A stretch of DNA of 64,000 nucleotides, taken from NCBI GenBank assembly GCA_964464925.1, contig CAYXLI010000001.1:248001-312000 (forward strand). The letters are read 5' to 3'. Below the pieces are notes generated by a model. The model saw only the letters and a program-made list of their open reading frames with translations, was not told where the DNA came from and ran no database searches. The position numbers and the translations under genes are program-made. The DNA comes from CAYXLI01 sp964464925. Its GTDB lineage: Bacteria; Acidobacteriota; Terriglobia; Bryobacterales; Bryobacteraceae. Shown in pieces: positions 32,849 to 40,628 of this stretch (its first letter is position 1; each line of letters begins with the position of its first letter).

Positions 32849-34210
32849 CTAGAGATTGTAGCGTTGCAAACGCCGGTACAGGGCGCTCCGGCTGAGGCCG
32901 AGCGCATTCGCCGCCTGGCTCACGTTGCCGTCATAACGCGCCAAGGCTTTCTTGATCAGGAATGCTTCCACATCTTCCAGGCTCATATCTTCGAGACGCT
33001 GCGGAGCGCTCTGGCCGCCACGTAATGCCAGATCCTGCATCCGAACCAGATTGTCTGTAGCCATCAGAACGGCCCGCTCCACCACGTGGTTCAACTCGCG
33101 GACATTGCCCCTCCATGGATGTTCCATCAGTGCACGCATCGCAGCGGTATCGAACCCGCTCAGCCGCTTGCGGTAGTGGGCGGCATGCACTGTCAGGAAG
33201 TGCGAGGCCAACAGCGGAATGTCCTCTTTTCGCTCCCGCAAAGGGGGCAGGTTGATCTCGATCGTGTTCAGACGGAACAACAGATCCTGCCGGAAACGAC
33301 TGTTTGCGATCTCTTCATTGAGATTCGCGTTCGTGGCCGAAATGACGCGCACGTTTACTTTGCGGGTCTTCGAGGATCCGACCCGTTCCATTTCGCCGAT
33401 CTCCAGAACGCGGAGCAGCTTGGCCTGCAGATTGATCGGCACGTTCGCGATTTCATCCAGGAACAGAGTGCCTGTGTCCGCAAGTTCGAACCTTCCTACG
33501 CGATCGGTTTTCGCATCTGTGAATGCACCCTTTACGTGTCCGAACAATTCGCTTTCGAACACGCCCTCCGCCAGGCCGCCCGCATTCACTGTCACCAGCG
33601 GCTTCGAAGCGCGCTCCGAGATCCCATGCAAAGCCTGGGCGACCACCTCCTTGCCCGCGCCCGGCTCTCCCGTAATGAGCACGTTGGCATCCGACGGCCC
33701 GACACGCGAAATGAGCTGTAAGATCGGCTGCATCGCCGCGGATTCCGCAATCAGCCTGGGCTTGCCCTCCGTTCCGCGCAGCAGCCGGTTCTCCGCTTCC
33801 AGCCTTTGGCTTCGGCGCAATGCATCGCTGAGTTCGAGCTGCGTCCGCAAGATCGAGATGAGACGCGCATTTTCCCAAGGCTTCTGAATGAAATCCCGTG
33901 CGCCCCTGCGCATGGCTTCCACTGCCAGTTCCACGCTGCCCCAGGCCGTCATCACGATCACCGGAATGGTGGAGTCGATTGCCTGAATACGCGCCAGCAG
34001 ATCCAGTCCCTCCTGGCCCGACGTCGTGTCTCGTGTGTAGTTGAGATCGATGAGGACCGCGTCAAACTCGCGAGTCTCCAGAGCGGTGACCACAGCGCCA
34101 GGCGATGTAACGCACTCCACCTGGTAGCCTTCGCCTTTCATCAGGAACCGGATCGCCTCAAGCACATCCTGCTGATCATCGGCGACCAGTATCCGCTGTC
34201 GTTTATCCAT
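32849..34210 (-). CDS. NtrC-family sigma-54 response regulator
   Basis: 453 residues. Receiver (1-120) with Asp-Asp pocket VADDQQ and phosphoacceptor Asp in VLIDLNYTRDTTSG; AAA+ domain (about 140-380) with Walker A GEPGAGKE, ESELFGHVKGAFTDA and LADTGTLFLDEIAN; C-terminal Fis-type helix-turn-helix (GNVSQAANALGLSRSALYRRLQRY). The sigma-54 contact loop, normally GAFTGA, reads GAFTDA, a variation seen in some family members. It should activate sigma-54 promoters when phosphorylated by the kinase encoded next. Its targets are unknown. Confidence 0.93.
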   Translation of the reverse strand: MDKRQRILVADDQQDVLEAIRFLMKGEGYQVECVTSPGAVVTALETREFDAVLIDLNYTRDTTSGQEGLDLLARIQAIDSTIPVIVMTAWGSVELAVEAMRRGARDFIQKPWENARLISILRTQLELSDALRRSQRLEAENRLLRGTEGKPRLIAESAAMQPILQLISRVGPSDANVLITGEPGAGKEVVAQALHGISERASKPLVTVNAGGLAEGVFESELFGHVKGAFTDAKTDRVGRFELADTGTLFLDEIANVPINLQAKLLRVLEIGEMERVGSSKTRKVNVRVISATNANLNEEIANSRFRQDLLFRLNTIEINLPPLRERKEDIPLLASHFLTVHAAHYRKRLSGFDTAAMRALMEHPWRGNVRELNHVVERAVLMATDNLVRMQDLALRGGQSAPQRLEDMSLEDVEAFLIKKALARYDGNVSQAANALGLSRSALYRRLQRYNL

Positions 34211-34242
34211 CGGTTAGCTTGTATGATCTCATCTGAAGCCTG

Positions 34243-35316
34243 CTATTTCATTCGCTTGAGATCCTTCTTCACGGGATCCCAGCCTGGACGAATCGCAAGC
34301 ACGGTCTCCAGTTCTTTTGCCGCTTCGGCGCGTCGGCCCATCTTCTCGAGCAACAGGCCCAACTCCCAGTGGGCACTCGCGTGTTCCGGTGCATCGCCTT
34401 CCGGAGTTACCGTGAGATACTTCCGCAGATAGCGCTCTCCCCGGGCGTTATCTGCTCCGCTCATGCGCAGCGCCACGCCGGCCTCGTAATAAGCGGAAAG
34501 GTCGTCCGGAGATGCGTGCTCCGTTTGCGCAATAAGCGTATCCAACTCAGCCCAGCGCTGTTGTGCGGCCATCACGCGTCCCAGTACGGCGTAGGCGAGT
34601 CCTCGCGTGGATTCGAGTGCAATCGCCTCCCGCGCTTTCTGCTCCGCTTCCTTCCAGCGCGGATTGTCGACCCGGCAGCAGTACATATAGGCCAGTTCAG
34701 CCACCGCTACCGGGTTCCTCGGCATCTTGAGTAGTACCGATTCCATCCGGCCCCAGTTCTTCTGTTGCCGGTAATAGCGGGCCAGGTACAATAATCCCTT
34801 TTCCCCGTCCAGGTTATTCAACCGGCCGGCCAATTCTTCCGCTTTTTTCCGGTCGCCACCGAGCAGTGCCGGAGCATCCCAGAGGAAGATCGCTTTCATC
34901 GCCAGGGCTCCGGAGTGGTTCGGGTTCAGAGCCAGCGCCGCCTCCAGTTCCTTGCGAAAGTGCCGCAATAGTCCAACTTTGGCAAACGCGGGTGCATCAT
35001 CCAACTGCCGGCCGTAAACGCGCGCATACAGCGCGTGATAATCCGGCACATTCGGGTCGAGCGTCACCGATTTTTCCGCCAGAATGGCCGCGCCTTTGTC
35101 GTCCCACATCATGAGCTTGGCCCTGGCCAGCAGGTGAGCCAAGTGCGCATCGGTCGGATTTGCTTTGTAGGCAGGTTCGACGATCGCGCGCCCTCGTTTG
35201 TAATGGCCCTGGTCCATCAGTAGTTCGGGGTTGGGATTGGAATCGGCAACGTTGGCACCCCCTACCGCGCAGACCGAACACACGACGGCCAAAAGGGTCC
35301 GAAAGGAGAAATACAT
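34243..35316 (-). CDS. Exported TPR-repeat protein
   Basis: 357 residues with a signal peptide (LLAVVCSVCAVGGANVAD) and roughly seven tetratricopeptide-like helical repeats (for example AHLLARAKLMMWDDKGAAILAEKS and AHWELGLLLEKMGRRAEAAKELE). It likely binds protein partners in the periplasm. It lies 32 bases upstream of the response regulator on the same strand and may head the run of genes that reaches the VWFA protein. I cannot name a function. Confidence 0.75.
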   Translation of the reverse strand: MYFSFRTLLAVVCSVCAVGGANVADSNPNPELLMDQGHYKRGRAIVEPAYKANPTDAHLAHLLARAKLMMWDDKGAAILAEKSVTLDPNVPDYHALYARVYGRQLDDAPAFAKVGLLRHFRKELEAALALNPNHSGALAMKAIFLWDAPALLGGDRKKAEELAGRLNNLDGEKGLLYLARYYRQQKNWGRMESVLLKMPRNPVAVAELAYMYCCRVDNPRWKEAEQKAREAIALESTRGLAYAVLGRVMAAQQRWAELDTLIAQTEHASPDDLSAYYEAGVALRMSGADNARGERYLRKYLTVTPEGDAPEHASAHWELGLLLEKMGRRAEAAKELETVLAIRPGWDPVKKDLKRMK

Positions 35317-35412
35317 GCTTTACACAATTGTAACGGAGCATCCAGTCCCGTCCCGCGCTTGGGGGCAACGAGGGCCTATAGGGCCTTATGCAGCTCAGGG
35401 GATCTACTGAAC

Positions 35413-35418
35413 TATAAT
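35413..35418 (+). promoter_or_regulatory. Candidate -10 element of the MASE1-like hybrid kinase
   Basis: A consensus TATAAT lies 12 bases before the ATG at 35431, leaving a leader of only a few bases. A -35 match at the right distance is weak. Confidence 0.4.
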
Positions 35419-35430
35419 CAGAAGCCTCGT

Positions 35431-38400
35431 ATGTCGACCGGCGATGCAATCACTGCTGGGCGGAACGCAGACGCGCGCTGGCGGGTCCTGCGCGACCGGC
35501 GTGTCCTGGTTGCAATCAGCGCCGGTTTTCTCGGATTTCTGGTTTCCTTCTTTGAGGTGCAGGTCCTTCCCGGAGTCATAATGATCTTCTCCGGCGTTCT
35601 TTACCTCCTCATCGCCATCGCCTATGGTCCTTTACTCGGAACGCTAACCGCCACACTTGCCATGATCAGGACCGTGTGGTTGATGGGCAACGGCTACTCG
35701 GTTGCCTTTGCAATCCTGGAAAGTGCGGTCATCGGATATCTCACGCGCCGCAGGGTCGCTCCGCCGATCGCCGCCGTTCTCTTTTGGATCTGTCTCGGTC
35801 TGCCTTTGCTTGCGTTTACGATCTTTGTCGCTCTGCACATTCAGACCAGCGGATGGGCGAATGTGATGAAAAGAGCCTTGAACGGGTTCATCAACGTAAT
35901 CGTCGCCGACCTGCTGCTCGCCGTGCCCATCGTCTCCGACTCCCTGTTCAAAGATCGTCCCCAGCGCCGCTCGGTTCCACTTCGTGAACTCATCTCGACC
36001 AGCCTTCTGCTGGTGTCGATGTTGCCAATCGTGATCATCAGCATCGCGCATGCCCGTTCGAACACGCGACTGAAAGAGACCGAGGCGAAGGAACGGATCC
36101 AGGCAGTCGCGAACGTGATGAAACTGCAAATTGACGAGCACGTTCGTAAACATGTGGATGCCGTCGCTTCTCTCGCTAGCGCGATTTCTCTCCGGCAGCC
36201 CATTCGTCCGGATGCGCTCAGCCGCCTGCTCAATGAAAACCATAAAATCAACACCGGCTTTCTCACAATGCTGGTTGCCGATGCCCGCGGCGACATCATT
36301 GGAGCTTCGCCGGTGCTTAGCGGGCATCAGAATATTTCGGACCGCGATTACTTCACCTCACCCTTACGTTCCGGCACTCCATTCGTTTCCAAAATATTTG
36401 TGGGCCGCGGATTCGGGCACGATCCGATCATCGCCATCAGCGCGCCTTGGCGTGCGCGGGATGGCAAAGTGACCGGCATCGTGGAAGGATCGCTGGATCT
36501 GCGTCAGTTCGAGCATGTGGAAGAGACGCACCGAAACCTGCCCGGAACGGAGGTAGTCATATCCGACCAGGGAAACCGCATCATATACGCGAGCGCCGGC
36601 CTGCCTTATCACGTACTGGATCAGGCTCCCCCTTTCTACAGCGGGAAGGATGCTGAAAACGAGCGTTCCCTCCTGGACCCTGCGATCAGAGTTCGCGAAC
36701 CCGGCTACCTCATCAGGTCCGCTCGAAGCGAACTCACCGGATGGCGGGTCAGTGCACAACAATCTCTCCAGCCACTACAGCAATCGACCGAGGACTACTA
36801 TTTGCGGACTCTGGCGTGGCTCTTTGTGGCTGCGGTTCTGTCCTACTTGCTGGCCAGCCTGATTGCACGCAGGATCACATCTCCTCTGGAAGAACTTGTA
36901 CACTCTCTCAAGGATTTTCGCGTCGGCGATCCATGGAGGGTGTCACGCCGGGCTGCCTACTCGGTCCCGACGGAACTCCTCGGGATTCATCAATACCTCG
37001 CCGACCTCGCCGCCCGGCTGGCCGAATCCTATCGCAATATGCGGGAGGCCCTCGAAGAGAAAGAAGTGCTCAACGCAGAGCTGAAAACGCTGGCCGCCGA
37101 ACTGGACAGAAAGGTGCAGGAGCGCACGGTGGAACTCTCTGTCGCAACCGCTCGCGCGCAGGACGCCAACAACGCGAAAAGCCTCTTTCTTGCCAGCATG
37201 AGCCATGAGATCCGCACTCCTCTGAATGCCGTAATTGGAATGACCGATCTCCTGGCTGCGTCCGATCTCCCTGCCGAGCAGTTGAGCGTTGCCGAAACCA
37301 TCCGGACCAGCGCACACAGTCTTCTCGTCCTCATCAATGACATACTCGACTTCACCAAGATTGAATCGGGCAAGCTGCAACTCGAACAGGTGCGGTTCGA
37401 CCTTCGCCAGGTGCTCGAAGATGTGACAGCGATGGTGGCCCCCGACGCGCACGCCAAGCGGATCGAACTGATCTGCCGCACGGCACGGGATGTGCCTTTT
37501 GGCCTTGTGGGCGATCCGAATCGCGTCCAGCAAATCATCATGAACCTGGCCGGCAACGCCGTGAAGTTCACATCCACGGGAGAGGTTCTGATCGACGCGC
37601 GCCTGGAGAGCAAGATCAACGGGGTCGCACATCTCCGATTCGAAGTCTCCGACACCGGCATCGGTATCGCGCCGGAGATTCAGGCCCACCTTTTTCAGCC
37701 GTTCACACAGGCGGATGTTTCCACCACGAGGGAGTTTGGCGGGACAGGGCTGGGACTCGCTGTCAGCCGGCGTCTGGTCGAGTTGATGCATGGCTACATC
37801 GGCGTACGCAGCCGGCTCGGATCAGGCTCCACGTTCTGGCTCGATTTGCCCTTGGCGATCGCGGACGAGGAACCCCAAACACCTGCATTGATCAAGGACG
37901 CGATCCTCATCGTCGACAACAACGAAGCTGCCGGTGCCGCCATGCAGGAGAACCTTGCCGCGCTGAACATCCGGTCGGACCTGGCGAACGATACAGAATC
38001 CGCTCTCCACATGCTGATCGACGCGCACCGGGCCGGCAGGCCCTATGCGGCCTCAATTCTGGATTACGATCTTTCACTCGTCGACGGGGTTTCCTGTGAA
38101 AGCGCGATCCACAGCCTGCCGGATTTCACGTCCTTTCCCGTGGTGCTGCTGCGTCCTCACACTGGGCGCATCCATGTACCGCAAGCGTCGTTTATCCGGA
38201 GCTTGAAGAAGCCGGCGTCGGGCATGCAGATTCTGGACGCCCTACTCAGCCTTACCACCCAAACGAGGAGCGAAGATATGCTTCCTGCAGGCAATGGCGC
38301 CAGCCCCGCCGAACCGGTGCGGCACCAGCACAAAATCCTTCTGGTGGAGGACAATCCCATCAATCAGCGCGTCGCGCTCAGGATGCTGTCCAAACTGGGC

Positions 38401-38715
38401 TATGACGCCGATCTTGCTTCCGATGGACTCATGGCGATCCGGGCAGCGGATTCCGAACACTATGATGCCATTCTGATGGACTGCCAAATGCCTCTAATGG
38501 ACGGTTTCGAAGCCGCCCGGGAAATCCGGCGGCGCAGCAAGGGATTGCCGCCTAAGGTCATCATCGCGCTGACTGCGAATGCCTATCCGGAGGACCGGGA
38601 ACGCTGCCGGCGCGCCGGTATGGACGACTACATCGCGAAACCCGTAGCCCTGGAAACACTCCGTGCAACCTTGGATAAATGGATTAAGCCACAGCGCTCC
38701 CACGACGCCAATTGA
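35431..38715 (+). CDS. Hybrid sensor histidine kinase, membrane-Cache-HisKA-HATPase-REC-REC
   Basis: 1094 residues from the ATG at 35431; the frame extends upstream without added domains. A multi-helix membrane domain of MASE1-like character (about 20-190) is followed by a periplasmic double-Cache-like domain (about 215-430, NISDRDYFTSPLRSG), another helix, a HAMP-like region, a coiled coil, and a kinase core with H-box FLASMSHEIRTPLNAVIGM and ATPase boxes SDTGIGIAPE and FGGTGLGLAVSRR. Two receivers end it: the first is odd (VDNN pocket, Arg where Thr/Ser is expected), the second is intact (LVEDNPINQR, LMDCQMPLMDG). It senses an external ligand and feeds a phosphorelay. Confidence 0.9.
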   Translation: MSTGDAITAGRNADARWRVLRDRRVLVAISAGFLGFLVSFFEVQVLPGVIMIFSGVLYLLIAIAYGPLLGTLTATLAMIRTVWLMGNGYSVAFAILESAVIGYLTRRRVAPPIAAVLFWICLGLPLLAFTIFVALHIQTSGWANVMKRALNGFINVIVADLLLAVPIVSDSLFKDRPQRRSVPLRELISTSLLLVSMLPIVIISIAHARSNTRLKETEAKERIQAVANVMKLQIDEHVRKHVDAVASLASAISLRQPIRPDALSRLLNENHKINTGFLTMLVADARGDIIGASPVLSGHQNISDRDYFTSPLRSGTPFVSKIFVGRGFGHDPIIAISAPWRARDGKVTGIVEGSLDLRQFEHVEETHRNLPGTEVVISDQGNRIIYASAGLPYHVLDQAPPFYSGKDAENERSLLDPAIRVREPGYLIRSARSELTGWRVSAQQSLQPLQQSTEDYYLRTLAWLFVAAVLSYLLASLIARRITSPLEELVHSLKDFRVGDPWRVSRRAAYSVPTELLGIHQYLADLAARLAESYRNMREALEEKEVLNAELKTLAAELDRKVQERTVELSVATARAQDANNAKSLFLASMSHEIRTPLNAVIGMTDLLAASDLPAEQLSVAETIRTSAHSLLVLINDILDFTKIESGKLQLEQVRFDLRQVLEDVTAMVAPDAHAKRIELICRTARDVPFGLVGDPNRVQQIIMNLAGNAVKFTSTGEVLIDARLESKINGVAHLRFEVSDTGIGIAPEIQAHLFQPFTQADVSTTREFGGTGLGLAVSRRLVELMHGYIGVRSRLGSGSTFWLDLPLAIADEEPQTPALIKDAILIVDNNEAAGAAMQENLAALNIRSDLANDTESALHMLIDAHRAGRPYAASILDYDLSLVDGVSCESAIHSLPDFTSFPVVLLRPHTGRIHVPQASFIRSLKKPASGMQILDALLSLTTQTRSEDMLPAGNGASPAEPVRHQHKILLVEDNPINQRVALRMLSKLGYDADLASDGLMAIRAADSEHYDAILMDCQMPLMDGFEAAREIRRRSKGLPPKVIIALTANAYPEDRERCRRAGMDDYIAKPVALETLRATLDKWIKPQRSHDAN

Positions 38716-38771
38716 GTTCGTTTTTTGCTTTTGGCTCTCGCAATGCGTGACAATGACCCTTTGGACCCCCT

Positions 38772-39410
38772 GTGCCCACGGACCTGATAGAAATCAATCC
38801 AGATAACCCGAGTGCCGAGGCGGTGGATCGGGCAGCCAAAGTCATCCGGAAGGGAGGCGTTGTTTCGATCCCCACAGACGCTCTCTACACTCTGGTCGCC
38901 GATCCTATGAACCTGCAGGCCGTCGGCTGCGTGTTTAAAGCGAAAGGCAGGGAGAACCAGCGGTCACTTCCCCTACTCGTTTCCGATCTGATGATGGCCG
39001 AAGAGCTTGCATCTGAACTGACGACCCGCTTCTATATGCTCGCTCGCCGTTACTGGCCCGGACCCCTCACCCTGATCGTTCCCGCCAGCGCGAAGGTTCC
39101 GCTAAGGGTTACCGGAAACACCGGGCGTTTAGCGATGCGTCAATCGCGCGCGCCAGTCGCGAACGCTCTGCTTGAAGCTCTTGGGCAACCCCTCATCTCC
39201 ACCAGCGCAAATAAGTCCGGCATGCCGACGTGCCGCAGCGGCATCGACGTCTTCGCCATGATGGATGGCTCCGTGGATCTGGTCCTCGATGCCGGAATTT
39301 GCGTCGGAGAGGGCGCCACTACCGTCGATGTAACTGAGCCGTACTGGCGCATCATCAAAGAGGGCGCCATCCCCGAAAAAGAGATTGCCGAATTCCTCAA
39401 GGGGCAATAG
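38772..39410 (+). CDS. L-threonylcarbamoyladenylate synthase (TsaC/YrdC type)
   Basis: 212 residues from a GTG start. The YrdC domain is complete (VVSIPTDALYTLVADP, KAKGRENQRSLPLLVSDL, RRYWPGPLTLIVPAS, LAMRQSRAP, PLISTSANKSG); the extra Sua5 C-terminal domain is missing. The enzyme makes threonylcarbamoyl-AMP for the t6A modification of ANN-decoding tRNAs and is normally essential. It is followed by a 6S RNA gene and a ymdB-like gene on the same strand. Confidence 0.93.
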   Translation: MPTDLIEINPDNPSAEAVDRAAKVIRKGGVVSIPTDALYTLVADPMNLQAVGCVFKAKGRENQRSLPLLVSDLMMAEELASELTTRFYMLARRYWPGPLTLIVPASAKVPLRVTGNTGRLAMRQSRAPVANALLEALGQPLISTSANKSGMPTCRSGIDVFAMMDGSVDLVLDAGICVGEGATTVDVTEPYWRIIKEGAIPEKEIAEFLKGQ

Positions 39411-39511
39411 CCTCAAGTCCAACAATACCTGAGCGGGACCGCCGCCCCGATTCTCAAAGTAACGGGCCGAGGGATCGCCGGATTCCCACCACTCGGAATT
39501 TACGGTTTGTC

Positions 39512-39520
39512 TGCTATCAT
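39512..39520 (+). promoter_or_regulatory. Extended -10 promoter of the 6S RNA
   Basis: TGCTATCAT fits an extended -10 element (TG-n-TATCAT) and places the expected start 6-7 bases later, at about 39527, exactly where the closing stem of the 6S RNA begins. Confidence 0.6.
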
Positions 39521-39526
39521 TCTTTT

Positions 39527-39735
39527 GGAGCGTTCCTGCGAAGCAGGTGAGAGACCTCTTATAAATTGATCCAACAGTCAATGTCATAGGGATCCGGCTC
39601 GTCATATGCGTCAGTGTGCAGGCTCCCGCGGTTCTGCCGCGAATGGAGAAGCCTTAGATGCCCGGAGGATCCCGCCCCTTATCACTTAAGGGTCAATGAC
39701 GGAGGTTGACCACGGCGAAGTGGTGCGCTCCTAAT
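39527..39735 (+). ncRNA. ssrS: 6S RNA
   Basis: About 205 bases that fold as the 6S rod. The closing stem is GGAGCG (39527-39532) with CGCTCC (39726-39731). Inside are GGGATCC near 39590 pairing with GGATCCC near 39667, and a terminal GC hairpin (CGCGG with CCGCG near 39630-39645). GAGAAGCCTTA in the 3' arm matches the same stretch of E. coli 6S RNA, and AAGGGTCAATGAC resembles its following part. Small hairpins CCTGC-GAA-GCAGG and GGTCAA/TTGACC lie near the ends, and T-rich sequence follows the 3' end. 6S RNA mimics an open promoter and sequesters housekeeping RNA polymerase in stationary phase. Confidence 0.88.
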
Positions 39736-39754
39736 TCTGTCCTTTTTCTCTCAC

Positions 39755-40534
39755 ATGAGGATCCTTTTCATTGGCGATATCTTCGCCTCTGCCGGCCGGG
39801 GCATAGTTGCCGATCAGTTGGGGCGCATCGTATCGACGGAAAAAATCGACCTGGCGCTCGCGAATGCGGAGAACGCCGCCGGCGGATTCGGCGTCACGCC
39901 TTTGATCGCGGAAGAGCTGTTGAAGTTGGGCCTCGATGTGCTCACCTCCGGCAACCATATCTGGGATAAGAGGGAAATCCTCGAGTACTTCCCGAATCAG
40001 CCGAGGCTTTTGCGGCCTGCGAACTATCCTGAAGAATTGCCTGGGCGTGGCGTGACCGTCGTGAAAGCCCGCAACGGTGTCGAATGCGCCATTATCAATC
40101 TTCAGGGCCGCTCCCATATGCCGTCGACGGACTGCCCGTTTCGCAAGGCCGATCAAATTCTGGCTGCTCTCCCCGAGCACGTGAAGGTGCGGTTTATTGA
40201 CTTCCATGCTGAACTCACCAGCGAGAAAGTGGCCATGGGTTGGTATCTCGATGGCCGATCCTCGGTGATGGTCGGCACGCATACCCACGTTCCAACCGCG
40301 GACACGCGCATCCTGCCGGGTGGACTCGCTTACCAGACCGATGTCGGCATGACAGGTCCTTACCACTCCGTAATTGGTGTGGATAAGGATATAATTTTGA
40401 GGCGCTTTCTGACGGCGGCTCCTGTTCGCATGGAGGCTGCCCGGGGCGGCGTTGAATTACATGCAATTATCGCCGACGTAGACGAAAGTACCGGAAGATC
40501 TAGATCCATTAGGCGATATAAATTGCCGGAGTAG
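39755..40534 (+). CDS. YmdB-like metallophosphoesterase (TIGR00282 family)
   Basis: 259 residues, typical length. The metal-binding residues of the family are all visible: FIGDIFASAGRG, NAENAAGGFGVTP, TSGNHIWDKREI, IDFHAELTSEK and VGTHTHVPTADTRI. YmdB-type enzymes hydrolyse 2',3'-cyclic nucleotides and affect biofilm and sporulation choices in Bacillus. It starts 23 bases after the 6S RNA, so read-through transcription from the 6S promoter is possible. Confidence 0.92.
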   Translation: MRILFIGDIFASAGRGIVADQLGRIVSTEKIDLALANAENAAGGFGVTPLIAEELLKLGLDVLTSGNHIWDKREILEYFPNQPRLLRPANYPEELPGRGVTVVKARNGVECAIINLQGRSHMPSTDCPFRKADQILAALPEHVKVRFIDFHAELTSEKVAMGWYLDGRSSVMVGTHTHVPTADTRILPGGLAYQTDVGMTGPYHSVIGVDKDIILRRFLTAAPVRMEAARGGVELHAIIADVDESTGRSRSIRRYKLPE

Positions 40535-40553
40535 AGAGTTAGACTACTATAAA
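40523..40553 (+). promoter_or_regulatory. Candidate sigma-70-type promoter of the second hybrid kinase
   Basis: TTGCCG at 40523-40528 and TATAAA at 40548-40553 are spaced by 19 bases. The expected start near 40560 leaves a leader of about 70 bases before the ATG at 40629. Confidence 0.4.
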
Positions 40554-40628
40554 GTGGTGTATTTGAGCGCATGACGATGGCTGACATTGCGTCTCAGAGC
40601 GCAGACCGACGTAATGTAAGCCTGCAAA

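Noticed and set aside
36943..37791. 282-codon minus-strand open frame inside the hybrid kinase
   Set aside because: Fully inside the kinase core, whose catalytic boxes are intact.
39411..39526. Possible tRNA or small gene before the 6S RNA
   Set aside because: No cloverleaf and no coding frame with a plausible start; it reads as the 6S promoter region.
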